A stretch of DNA of 64,000 nt. Source: JADKAV01 sp963733395. Its GTDB lineage: Bacteria > Actinomycetota > Actinomycetes > S36-B12 > UBA10799. Every line of letters starts with the position of its first letter. The stretch's first letter is position 1. The stretch covers positions 248,001 through 312,000 of the forward strand of contig CAVTCZ010000019.1 of assembly GCA_963733395.1 (NCBI GenBank). The letters are read 5' to 3'. A model generated the notes under the pieces. That model saw only the letters and a program-made list of their open reading frames with translations. It searched no databases and was not told where the DNA came from. Of the stretch, positions 42,696-51,385 are shown piece by piece. The position numbers and the translations under genes are program-made.

Positions 42696-43531
42696 TGGCG
42701 CTGCTCGGCCCGGCTCAGATCAGGCAGCTCGCCCGCGATCTCGACCTGCGGCCGACCAAGAGACTCGGCCAGAACTTCGTGATCGACCCGAACACGGTGC
42801 GCCGGATCGCCGGGCTGGCACAGGTGGGCCCCGACGACACCGTGCTCGAGGTGGGTCCCGGCCTCGGATCGCTCACGCTGGCCCTGCTGGAGACCGGGGC
42901 CCGGGTTGAGGCGGTCGAGATCGATCCGCGCCTGGCGCAGCAACTGCCGCAGACAGTGGCGCAGTACGCGCCGGCTGCCGCCGCCAGGTTGACCGTTCGC
43001 TGCGAGGATGCCGTGGCCATGTCGCCGGGGGTGCCGGCTACCTCGTTCGTTGCGAACCTGCCGTACAACACCGGCGTGCCCATCCTGCTCAACGTGCTCG
43101 AGCGGTTCCCCAGCGTGCGCTCGGGGGTGGTGATGGTGCAGGCCGAGGTCGCGCACCGGCTGACGGCACAACCCGGGTCGAGGGTGTACGGGATACCCAC
43201 GGTCAAGGCGCAGTGGTGGGCCGAAACCCGCTGGGCCGGCAAGGTCGGGACGGACGTGTTCTGGCCTGCCCCCAATGTGCAATCCGGGCTGGTCGAGTTC
43301 GTGCGCCATGCGGTGGCGCAGCCGCAGTTGCGGCAGGCGACCTTCGCTGCGGTTGATGCCGCTTTTGCGCAGCGCCGGAAGATGCTGCGCAGCGCCCTGC
43401 GGGAGTGGGCGGCCCCACTCGCGGCCGCTGACGTGCTGGTCGCCGCCGGGATCGACCCGGCACGAAGGGGCGAAGCCTTGACGATCGACGAGTTCCGGGC
43501 TCTCGCCAGCGCGAAGTCGGAACTCTCCTAG
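42695..43531 (+). CDS. ksgA: 16S rRNA dimethyladenosine transferase
   Basis: Dimethylates A1518/A1519 of 16S rRNA late in 30S assembly. 278 residues with the N-terminal KRLGQNFVIDPNTVRRI block, SAM motif LEVGPGLGSLTLALLE, acidic VEAVEIDPRL, catalytic motif IV VANLPYNTGVPIL and the C-terminal RRKMLRSALREW helix. Coupled to tatD and followed after 15 bases by ispE. Confidence 0.95.
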   Translation: MALLGPAQIRQLARDLDLRPTKRLGQNFVIDPNTVRRIAGLAQVGPDDTVLEVGPGLGSLTLALLETGARVEAVEIDPRLAQQLPQTVAQYAPAAAARLTVRCEDAVAMSPGVPATSFVANLPYNTGVPILLNVLERFPSVRSGVVMVQAEVAHRLTAQPGSRVYGIPTVKAQWWAETRWAGKVGTDVFWPAPNVQSGLVEFVRHAVAQPQLRQATFAAVDAAFAQRRKMLRSALREWAAPLAAADVLVAAGIDPARRGEALTIDEFRALASAKSELS

Positions 43532-43546
43532 CCCTAGCCTGGAGCG

Positions 43547-44464
43547 GTGGCCCGTCCTTCCGCCGTCTACGTGGAGGCCCCCGCCAAGATCAACCTGTAC
43601 TTGGGCGTGGGGCCGCTGCGCGACGACGGCTACCACGAGTTGGCCACTGTGTTCCAGGCCATCAGTCTGCTGGATCAGCTCACCGCACTCCCGGAGGACT
43701 CGGGTGTCGTCCTGGAGATGGACGAGGACGGCGAGAAGGTCCCCGGACGGGCCGCGGACAATCTGGCGGTGAAAGCAGCTCGGGCAGTGAGGCGACGCTC
43801 CAAGCTCACCTCCGGGGTGAGGCTGGTGCTGAGCAAGTCCATCCCGGTGGCCGGCGGCATGGCTGGCGGCTCGGCGGATGCGGCCGCCGCGCTGGTTGCG
43901 TGCAACGCGCTGTGGGGGGCCGGGCTGCCCTCATCGGAACTGGCGGAGTTGGCCGCCGACCTCGGTTCGGACGTGCCGTTCAGCCTCCACGGGGGGACTG
44001 CCCTGGGGGCATCCCGCGGTGAGGTGCTCACTCCGGTGTTGACGACCGGCGAGTTCACCTGGGTCGTGGCCGCCTCCTTCACGACCCTGTCCACCCCCGA
44101 GGTCTACGCGACCTACGACCGGCTCAACGCCGACCGGGAGCTCCCCGCGCCGAAGGTGCCCAAGGCGTTGTTGGCCGCTCTGCGCCGCGGCGACCAGGCG
44201 GGCGTGGGCCAGCATCTGCACAACGACTTGCAGGCCGCGGCCATCCACCTGCGCCCGGAACTGGACCTGCTGCTGGAGTCGGGCATCGACTACGGGGCGC
44301 TGGGGGCGATGGTCAGTGGCAGCGGCCCGACCTGTGTGTTCCTCGCCCGCGACGCCGAGCACGGCCTGGAACTGGCCGTGGGGCTGTCGACGACCGGACT
44401 GTGCCGCAGCGCGCGGATCGCGACCGGGCCGGTGGCAGGGGCGCGGGTCGTCTCGGAGTTCTGA
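43547..44464 (+). CDS. ispE: 4-diphosphocytidyl-2-C-methyl-D-erythritol kinase
   Basis: GHMP kinase of the MEP isoprenoid pathway. 305 residues; substrate-side VEAPAKINLYLGV (about 4-16), the ATP-binding glycine-rich loop IPVAGGMAGGSADAAAAL (about 101-118) and the third GHMP motif MVSGSGPTCVF. Start is a GTG at 43547. It is the last gene of metG-tatD-ksgA-ispE; a family 2 repeat follows before tRNA-Gln. Confidence 0.95.
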   Translation: MARPSAVYVEAPAKINLYLGVGPLRDDGYHELATVFQAISLLDQLTALPEDSGVVLEMDEDGEKVPGRAADNLAVKAARAVRRRSKLTSGVRLVLSKSIPVAGGMAGGSADAAAALVACNALWGAGLPSSELAELAADLGSDVPFSLHGGTALGASRGEVLTPVLTTGEFTWVVAASFTTLSTPEVYATYDRLNADRELPAPKVPKALLAALRRGDQAGVGQHLHNDLQAAAIHLRPELDLLLESGIDYGALGAMVSGSGPTCVFLARDAEHGLELAVGLSTTGLCRSARIATGPVAGARVVSEF

Positions 44465-44494
44465 CCGGCGGGTGACGCCAGCAGTGCCGCTTGG

Positions 44495-44600
44495 AGGCAC
44501 TTGGTGAGCAGTTGTCCCGTGGTGAGCGTTCGCACGCGTGTCTTTGCTCACCAACGGGACAAGCTGCTGACCAACGGGCCAACCTCTCACGCCGTGGCTT
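44495..44600. repeat. CACGCGTG-centred inverted repeat (family 2, locus C)
   Basis: GGCACTTGGTGAG and GTTGTCCCGT (44511) in the left arm, CACGCGTG at 44533-44540, then GCTCACCAACGGGACAAG (44546-44563) in the right arm, plus a second CTGACCAACGGGCCAAC and a final CTCTCAC. Nearly the same words and order as at 28575-28657. Confidence 0.9.
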
Positions 44601-44710
44601 TGGCGCGTAGGCCACTCTCCGCGGGCTCTGCTCGACAGCTGACGCCAGGTTCCGCGGGCACCCCGACTTCCCGCTGGGGTCGTACTCACCCGATACCCTC
44701 GAGGGAGCAT

Positions 44711-44782
44711 TCCCCGTTGGTGTAATCGGCAACACAACTGGTTTTGGTCCAGTCGTTCCAGGTTCGAGTCCTGGGCGGGGAG
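44711..44782 (+). tRNA. tRNA-Gln (anticodon TTG)
   Basis: Acceptor TCCCCGT, D arm TGGTGTAATCGGCAACA, anticodon stem-loop ACTGG-TTTTGGT-CCAGT, T arm CCAGGTTCGAGTCCTGG, closing GCGGGGA, discriminator G. 72 bases. The three bases that follow (44783-44785) are CCA, so the tail may be genome-encoded. TTG decodes CAA. Confidence 0.95.
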
Positions 44783-44953
44783 CCACCCGGCACGACGCGG
44801 TACCTCCCTGCCTACGCCGACCTCACATGCGCGTGAAGCGCCGCGGTGAGCGGGTGAATCCACGGGTGTGAGCCCGCTGCCCGCCCGGGAACCCCCTATG
44901 GCGGGCGTAGACTCGAAATACGGGGTTCCGGGGGACCCAATTGGGGGCTCGTT

Positions 44954-47107
44954 ATGCAGCGCCACGTGACGGCGGGCTTGAAGCGAGCGGATGACCCCCT
45001 GGATCGCACTCCAGAGGAGGTCTTCGCCGCCACCGCGAAGCACGCGCCGATCCGAGATTCCAGGGTGCGGCTGTATGCGCTGGTGCTGGCCATCCTCACG
45101 GCACTGACCTCGCTGTTGGTGCTGGTCGTCTTCAATGCCCGCGGTCAGCTGCACGAGGCGCCACTGTCGGTCGTGGCCGCACCCATCATGGTCACCAGCC
45201 TCGTGGACGACCTCGGCTCTCAGGTCCTCGTCCGCCAGACCGTCGAGGAACGGGCAGCCTTCCGGGAACTGGATCAAGGCAGGTCGCGGGCCGTGCTGAT
45301 CGTGGACCTCAGCGACACGCAGGACACCCTGGTGATCCCCACCGGCCAGAACGAGCGGGCCGTCGCCACGCTGGTGAGCCGACTGCGGTCCGCCGAGGCG
45401 CTGCGGGGCCGGTCGATCGTCGTCCGCGTGCGTGAGGCCGCCGCCAGCGCGGAGACGGCACGGTCGCTGGCGTCGGGCGCGCTGGTCGTTGGCTTCCTGG
45501 TTGCGGCTCTCGTATCCGTCGGCGTGGGATCCACGGCTCGGGGTTTCCATCGTCGCGCCCGGGTCGCGGTCGCGGTGCTGGTCGGCGTTGCCGCCCTGGG
45601 CGTCGCGGCATTGGCGGGGTGGGCCGCTGCCCTCTGGCTCGTTGTCGCATTGGTGATGGCGGCGGTGCTCACGCTGGCATTGGAGACCCTGTTCGGCTGG
45701 ACGGGGTTCGCGGTCGCGGCCGCCCTGTGCCTGACGGTGGTCTGGCCGTCCGCGCTCGCGGTGGACCCCGTATTCCTGCCGGAGTGGATCCAGTGGGGAT
45801 GGCACTGGTCTCCAACAGGATCGGTTGCCACGGCGGTCATGTCCGCGATGGTGTACGGCGGGGCTGGACTGGTCCACCATGGACTGCAGGTGGGCGCCTG
45901 GGTCCTCGGCGGGCTGTTGGCGCTGGCACTTGCGCGCCGGACGCCACGGCAACTCGATGGTCTGGCATCGGCGCGGCGTCGCAGGATCGGCGCCGTTGTG
46001 GTCACGTTCATGATCCTGGTCCTGGCGGCCGTCGCGCTGGCACCCGAATCAGTGGTTGCCCAGTCGTCCAGGCCCTCATTGCCGTCCAACCGACTCTCCG
46101 CCTGTACCCCGATTCCCAAGGTCGACTCGGTTGCGGATCTCAACCGGATCACGCGCTTGCCCGGAACCCCATACTTCGCCGGCGCAGATGTGGGGCTGGA
46201 TGTGACGTTGCAGGACGGGCGGACCCTCTGGGTGTTCGCCGACACGGTGCGTGAGAACGCGGGGATGGTCCGCAACTCGATGCTCGTGGCCGACGATGGG
46301 TGCCTGCGAGCCGTCATCCCCGACGAGGGGGGAGCGGTCATCCCCAACCGTCCGCACACCGCCATCGGTTACTGGCCGATGTCGGCGGTCACGATCAGCC
46401 TGCCGGGATACGACGTGGTGCCGGTATGGGCGCAGCGGGTGCACCAGAGCGGGTCCGGGGTGTTCGGGTTCGAGACGCTCGGTCCCTCGGTGGCCGTGTT
46501 CGTCGTTCGGCCCGGCGAAGTGCCCCAGTTGGTCGCGATGAAGGATCTGTCCCCTGACGTCGCAGATCTGAGTCGGCCGATGTGGGGGGCGGCGTCGGCG
46601 GTCGACGGTGACTGGGTCTATCTGTACGGGACCGCCAACAGCGGTGACACCTTGGGCTTCTCCATGCGGGTCGCGCGGGTCCACATCGACGAGGTCCTGA
46701 ACCCTGCTGCGATCCAGTACTGGGACGGCTACGACTGGAGTGACTCTGCCGGCTCTGCTGCCGAGGTGATCGCCGCAGCGGGCGGCACCTCCCAGACTTT
46801 GAGCGTCTTCCGCCGGGGCGACGCGTGGTACGCGGTGTCGAAGCAGGACGAGTTCCTCGGTTCGTACCTACGGGTGTGGATCGCATCCTCCCCGACCGGT
46901 CCCTTCTACCTGGGGCCCGTCCTGGCGATCCTCCCGTCCGAGCTCGAGGCCGGGCACCTCGTCTACATGGCGCTGGCGCATCCCGACGTGCTGCCCGAGG
47001 ACGACAGCATGGTCGTCTCCTACAGCCGCAACGACGTCTATCTCCAGCACATCTTGGACGATCCGACCCAGTACCGGCCCCGGTTCCTGCGCGTGTGGTT
47101 CCCCTGA
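44954..47107 (+). CDS. Multi-helix membrane protein fused to a DUF4185-like extracellular domain
   Basis: A 717-residue protein in two halves. Residues 1-375: a membrane helix (about 40-62, LYALVLAILTALTSLLVLVV), ~105 polar residues outside, then about six helices; the plan resembles ABC-2/YhgE-type permeases with a large first loop. Residues 380-717: a strand-rich domain beginning ITRLPGTPYFAGADVGLDV with GRTLWVFADTVREN and MVRNSMLV, then repeating blades ending VSYSRNDVYLQ, which resembles DUF4185 (a group that includes endo-D-arabinanases). I cannot show catalytic residues. It may process or sense an envelope polysaccharide. It starts with ATG 44954 downstream of tRNA-Gln (168-base gap without other genes). 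Confidence 0.6.
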   Translation: MQRHVTAGLKRADDPLDRTPEEVFAATAKHAPIRDSRVRLYALVLAILTALTSLLVLVVFNARGQLHEAPLSVVAAPIMVTSLVDDLGSQVLVRQTVEERAAFRELDQGRSRAVLIVDLSDTQDTLVIPTGQNERAVATLVSRLRSAEALRGRSIVVRVREAAASAETARSLASGALVVGFLVAALVSVGVGSTARGFHRRARVAVAVLVGVAALGVAALAGWAAALWLVVALVMAAVLTLALETLFGWTGFAVAAALCLTVVWPSALAVDPVFLPEWIQWGWHWSPTGSVATAVMSAMVYGGAGLVHHGLQVGAWVLGGLLALALARRTPRQLDGLASARRRRIGAVVVTFMILVLAAVALAPESVVAQSSRPSLPSNRLSACTPIPKVDSVADLNRITRLPGTPYFAGADVGLDVTLQDGRTLWVFADTVRENAGMVRNSMLVADDGCLRAVIPDEGGAVIPNRPHTAIGYWPMSAVTISLPGYDVVPVWAQRVHQSGSGVFGFETLGPSVAVFVVRPGEVPQLVAMKDLSPDVADLSRPMWGAASAVDGDWVYLYGTANSGDTLGFSMRVARVHIDEVLNPAAIQYWDGYDWSDSAGSAAEVIAAAGGTSQTLSVFRRGDAWYAVSKQDEFLGSYLRVWIASSPTGPFYLGPVLAILPSELEAGHLVYMALAHPDVLPEDDSMVVSYSRNDVYLQHILDDPTQYRPRFLRVWFP

Positions 47108-47135
47108 GCCGATCCTCCCGGCCGCAGTCGCTGGC

Positions 47136-48569
47136 TCACAGGTCCACGGCGAAGTACTGCGTCTCCAGGAACTCGTGGATGCCGGCGAAGCCGCCCTCGC
47201 GACCGAGTCCGGATTCCTTCATGCCGCCGAACGGTGCCGCCGGGTCCGAGGCGATCCCGCGGTTGACCGCGACCATGCCGGACTCCATCTGCCGGGCCAC
47301 CTTCACCCCGGTGCCGGGGTCGGCGGCGTAGACGTAGGAGATCAGCCCGAACTCGGTGTCGTTGGCCATCCGCACAGCTTCCTCGGTGCTGGCCACCGGC
47401 ACGATCGGCGCCACCGGCCCGAAGATCTCGTTGCGGGTCAGGGTCGAGCCGTGCTCCACGTTGCGGGCCACGGTCGGCGCCACGAACGCCCCTGTCCCGG
47501 GTGCCTGCTGCGCCGGGGTCACGTCGACTCCCTCCCCGGCGGCTTCCTCCAACAGGGCCAGGATCTTGTCGCGTTCGATGTCGGACACCATGGCGCCGAG
47601 GTCGGTGGACTGGTCCACGCCGGGGCCGATCTTCAAGTCCGCGAAGGCCGCCTGCAGCCCGTCGCTGAACGGCGCCACCAGCGACTCGTGGACGTAGAAG
47701 CGGTTGGCCGCAGTGCAGGCCGAGCCGCCGTTGCGCATCTTCGCGATCATCGCGCCGGCCACGGCGGCTTCGACGTCCGCGCCCTCCAGCACCAGGAAGG
47801 GGGCGTTGCCGCCGAGTTCCATGCTCGACGGCAGGACGCGCTCGGCGGTCTGCTTGAGCAGCGACTTGCCCACCCAGGTCGAGCCGGTGAAGGACAGCGT
47901 GGCCACTCGCGGGTCCGCCAGGATCGCCGACGAGACCTCGCCGGCATGGGTCGTCGTGACCACATTGACCACGCCGTCCGGGGCGCCGGCGCGCTTCATG
48001 ACGTCGCCGATCCACAGGGCTGTGAGTGGGGTCTCCCGGGGGGGTTTGAGGATGCACGTGCAGCCCGCGGCCAGCGCCGGAGCGATCTTGCGGGTGGCCA
48101 TCGCGGCCGGGAAGTTCCAGGGCGTGATCATGTAGGCCACGCCCAGCGGCCGGTGGTCGGTGATGATGGTCTTGTCGCGCGCGGGGGCGTACCGGAAGCC
48201 ACCCTCGATGCGCGCGGCCTCCTCGGAGAACCAGCGGAAGAACTCGGCGGCGTAGAGGGTCTCGCCCATGGCGTCGCGCCAGGCCTTGCCGTTCTCCAGC
48301 GCGATCAACCGGGCGCAGACCTCCGCCTCGGCGGTCATGATCTCGAACGCCCTGCGCAGGACTTCCGCCCGCTGGCGTGCCGGTGTCGTCGACCAGGTGC
48401 TGAACGCCTCGTACGCGGCCCCGACCGCGTCCAGGCCGTCGGCGACCGAGGCGTCGGCCACCTCGGCGAGGACGTGGTAGTCGGAGGGGTCGTGCACCTC
48501 GAAGTGCTCTTCCCCGGTGCGCCATTCGCCGGCGATCAGCAGTCCGGTGGGCGTTGCGATGTCCGTCAT
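47136..48569 (-). CDS. gabD: NAD(P)-dependent succinate-semialdehyde dehydrogenase type
   Basis: A 477-residue aldehyde dehydrogenase. Cofactor/anchor region YMITPWNFPAAMATRK (about 142), catalytic Glu in SSMELGGNAPFLV (about 247) and Cys in NGGSACTAANRF (about 282) are all present, so it should be active. The sequence is closest to SSADH (GabD) by the LGGNAPF and GGMKESGLGREGG blocks; the natural substrate could be another semialdehyde. The ATG at 48569 (MTDIATPTGLLIAGEW) is chosen; the open frame upstream covers the repeat region and is not protein-like. Confidence 0.88.
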   Translation of the reverse strand: MTDIATPTGLLIAGEWRTGEEHFEVHDPSDYHVLAEVADASVADGLDAVGAAYEAFSTWSTTPARQRAEVLRRAFEIMTAEAEVCARLIALENGKAWRDAMGETLYAAEFFRWFSEEAARIEGGFRYAPARDKTIITDHRPLGVAYMITPWNFPAAMATRKIAPALAAGCTCILKPPRETPLTALWIGDVMKRAGAPDGVVNVVTTTHAGEVSSAILADPRVATLSFTGSTWVGKSLLKQTAERVLPSSMELGGNAPFLVLEGADVEAAVAGAMIAKMRNGGSACTAANRFYVHESLVAPFSDGLQAAFADLKIGPGVDQSTDLGAMVSDIERDKILALLEEAAGEGVDVTPAQQAPGTGAFVAPTVARNVEHGSTLTRNEIFGPVAPIVPVASTEEAVRMANDTEFGLISYVYAADPGTGVKVARQMESGMVAVNRGIASDPAAPFGGMKESGLGREGGFAGIHEFLETQYFAVDL

Positions 48570-48639
48570 GTTCAACCTCGAGTCTCGCTGGGATTCGAAC
48601 GTATCGCGAAGCCGCGGTGTGATGGTGGGGCAGGCGGCG

Positions 48640-48730
48640 GTCAGTCCGTTGCCGTCCAGGTAGTTCGTTGGTGTTCGTGCATCGACGAACGGCAACGGAC
48701 TGCACGAACGGCAACGGACTGCACGAACCG
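48640..48730. repeat. Intergenic repeat of GAACGGCAACGGACTGCA words
   Basis: CACGAACGGCAACGGACTG-type words occur in direct copies (from 48685 and 48704) with inverted relatives to the left (TCAGTCCGTTGCCGT from 48641 and GTTCGTGCA from 48673). It lies just upstream of the semialdehyde dehydrogenase start. The rest of the space 48731-49092 is GC-rich and gene-free as far as I can see. Confidence 0.85.
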
Positions 48731-49092
48731 AGGACCCGCCCGGCGGGGCGTCGCTCGTGGTGCACATCCGCTCGCTGCCGGATTCCGGTGACCGCCCCCG
48801 GTGCGGTCGACCAGGTTGGGTCAGGCAAGGCCGGGTGGTGGTCCTGACCGACCTGCCCGGCGTTCGGCCGGCCAGTGCGCCTGGCCTGGCACAAGTCCCG
48901 CTACCGCCGCCCGCACGCCAGACGCCCGACTGGCCGGAGCGCGGTGCACGATCAGCCACCGGCCCGGGCGGTGGGCCAAGCAACCTGCCGGGGTGAGGGT
49001 CGTGGCCGGTTGGCCCGTGCGTCGGCCGGGCGTGCGGGGTGTCTGGTGTCGGTTGTGTCGGGGGTGCGTGTGGTGGCGGGGAGCCGCCGACC

Positions 49093-50330
49093 TCATGGTC
49101 TGGCGCGTGCTGGTGGTGCGCGGGTGGCGGTGATGGTGGGTACGCCGTGCGCATCGGTGGTGATGGTGTAGTGGCCGTGGTGCAGGTCGTGGTGGCATCG
49201 GCAGCACATCAGGACCAGGTTTGACAGGTCGGTCAGACCGCCGTGGCGCCAGTGGATGATGTGGTGGGCTTCGCAGAATCGGGGGGAGCGTCCGCAGCGG
49301 ATGCAGCCGTGGTCGCGGGCGATCAGGGCGGCCCATTGCCAGCGGCTGGCCCGGCGTGCGGCCCGGCCCAGGGCCAGCGGCACGAACGTGTCGCCGCGTT
49401 TGACCCCGAAGATGACTGCGCAGACCGCGGCGCAGGTCAGCAGGTCGAAGCGCGATCCGGGCCGATCGGCTGGCCGTCGTCGAGGGTGGCGCCGAGCCCG
49501 TCGGGCAGGGTGTCGATGTCGACCAGCACCGACAGCCCGCAGGTCCCCAGCGGGCGGGTGTTGGCGGCGGCGGCGGCGACCAGGTCGGCCAGGGCGTCGG
49601 CGCGGGCCTGGGTGGGGGTGCGGGTGTCCCCGGGGATGCTGCGGTCGGTGAGCGCGGTCAGGACCTCGCGCAGCCGGCGGCCTTCCAGGGCGTCCAGCCA
49701 GCCGTCGATGCGGTACATCCCGCCCAGGGTCTCCGACAGGCTGATGCCGCGTTTGGCGCGCTGGACGGCGTGGTCGGCGTCGGTGGCCTCGGGGTGGCAT
49801 TGCCCGATCAGCAGGGTCAGGATCCGGCGCAGCTCGACCGGTTCCACCCCGCAAGCCAGGTCCACCAGGGCGGCTTCGATCTGGTCGAACCCGGTGATCC
49901 GGGGGGCGGCGTCGCGCAGCGCCTGCACATGCAGCGAGCTCAGCCGCCCGTCCCGGAACGCCGCGGCCACCCCCGGCAGGTGGCGCAGCGCCCGGGCGGT
50001 GCCCACGATCCCGCTGCCGGCCGCCGGGTTGGTGCCGGTCGCGGTCGCGACCAGCATCCCGGTGCTGCCGGCCCGCAGGCTGCGCGCCAGGTGCGCCGCG
50101 TCGGCGGTGCCGGCCAACGCCACCAGGTAGGCGTCCAACCGGTTACGCAGCCGGGCGGTGACCGTCATCGACCCGACGACCTGGTCCGGGCCCAGGTCCA
50201 ACGGGTCGGGCAACCCGTCGATCAGGGCCTCGATCTGGTCCAGGATCCCCGGATGGTCGGTGGGCAGCGACTGGCGGATCTGCGCGCGCCGCCGGGCCGG
50301 CCGCGACACCGCCAACACCGACATCCTCAC
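49093..50330 (-). CDS. DUF222/HNH endonuclease-type protein (13E12 family), frame broken
   Basis: A DUF222 protein with C-terminal HNH. The first 290 residues (VGSMTVTARLRNRLDAYLVALAG, ARSLRAGSTGMLVATATG, RGISLSETLGGMYRIDGWLD) are in one frame to IGPDR, where a TGA follows. The rest (RFDLLTCAAVCAVIFG, then ARDHGCIRCGRSPRFCEAHHIIHW and LVLMCCRCHHDLHH, with CxxC, HH and CxxC zinc/HNH ligands intact) is in another frame; the join at about 49452 needs one missing base or two extra (CGCGC). These genes are multicopy in actinobacteria and often mobile or decayed; the nuclease role is unproven. Confidence 0.75.
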
Positions 50331-50642
50331 ACCCCCGATCCACTCTGACTACCTCAACGGTAGAACCGGGGTACGACAAAACCAGCCACCCCGAAACATC
50401 TGTGGACACCCCCAAACCACCTGTCCACAGGCGGTCTGGCGAGTCGGCAGCCAGCCCGCGAGGGCACCGGCGAACGGCCAGTATTCTCAGTTCACATCGT
50501 CTGTGATGCCGGCGTGAACGTCCGCCCTGTCACCGGGCACCGCCCCGGTCCATCCCAAGGCAGCAAGGTCGGTGTCGAGGCTCCGGCGGCCCCGGATCCC
50601 CGCCGGAATCCGGAGACAGAGCGAAGCGGTGTCCGGATCTGC

Positions 50643-51200
50643 ATGACGATCAAGGCCGTCACGCCCGACTCACCGTGGAGTGGACGAAGCGATCGACGTC
50701 AACCTGGAGCGCCTCGATTCCGACATCAACGGGACTGTGCCGGCCGGCTCCGCTCTCGTGGATCGGACTGCCGACCAGCCGGCCTCTGCCGCGAACACCC
50801 TCAACGTGACGCTCAACCTCACGAAGTGCTACCAGGGGCCCTCGGAGCGACCGGCACCCCCGCTGCGCAGGTTCAGGTCTGGTCGTACGCCCTCAGCAAC
50901 ACCTATCCCGTCAGCGGACCTGCGGCGGATGCGCACTGGCAGACGGGGTTCATGGGGTGCCGTGACGCCCCGCAGTGTGGGCACCGGCTGCTGACCGGGG
51001 AGTCCGCCACCTTCGTGACAAGCAGGGAATCGCCGTTGCACCTTCGGCGCAGCCCCAGCCTACGGTCCTACGGGGTGCCGGCGTCGACTTCATCGCGGAT
51101 CCACCTCTGGACCTACGCGGTTACAAGCACGTACCTGGTCAGTGCGTCGGAAGGGCGGGCCGCCTCGTCGCGCACCTTCATGGTGATGCCGTGTGAGGCC
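50643..51200 (+). pseudogene. Decayed gene for a two-repeat protein
   Basis: No single frame is long, but fragments join: TIKAVTPDSPWS, then one frame over EAIDVNLERLDSDINGTVPA and ANTLNVTLNLTKCYQG, then back to VQVWSYALSNTYPVSGPAAD and a second similar unit IHLWTYAVTSTYLVSAS. The two WSYALSNTYPVS / WTYAVTSTYLVS blocks look like tandem repeats of one domain. At least two indels of opposite sign are needed, unlike the +1 breaks elsewhere, so I read this as real decay. Family unknown. The rest of 50331-51385 holds nothing else. Confidence 0.4.
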
Positions 51201-51385
51201 ACCAAAGCCGTCCCTGATCGCTGGATCAGCGCTCGTCGGAGCCAGTTCGCGGCTCCGCTCCGGTCAGTCGTCGAAGGGGCGATCGGTGGGTTCGCCCGGA
51301 CGGACCAGCGGTGGTCGCGCGAGAGTCCACAAAGGCCAGATCGAGGCGTAGACTCGAAGTGTCAGGCAGCCGGAGGGGGATTGCC

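Noticed and set aside
48821..49336. Pro/His-rich 171-residue frame overlapping the HNH 3' end
   Set aside because: Low complexity, no start signal, and it overlaps the well-supported HNH domain in another frame.
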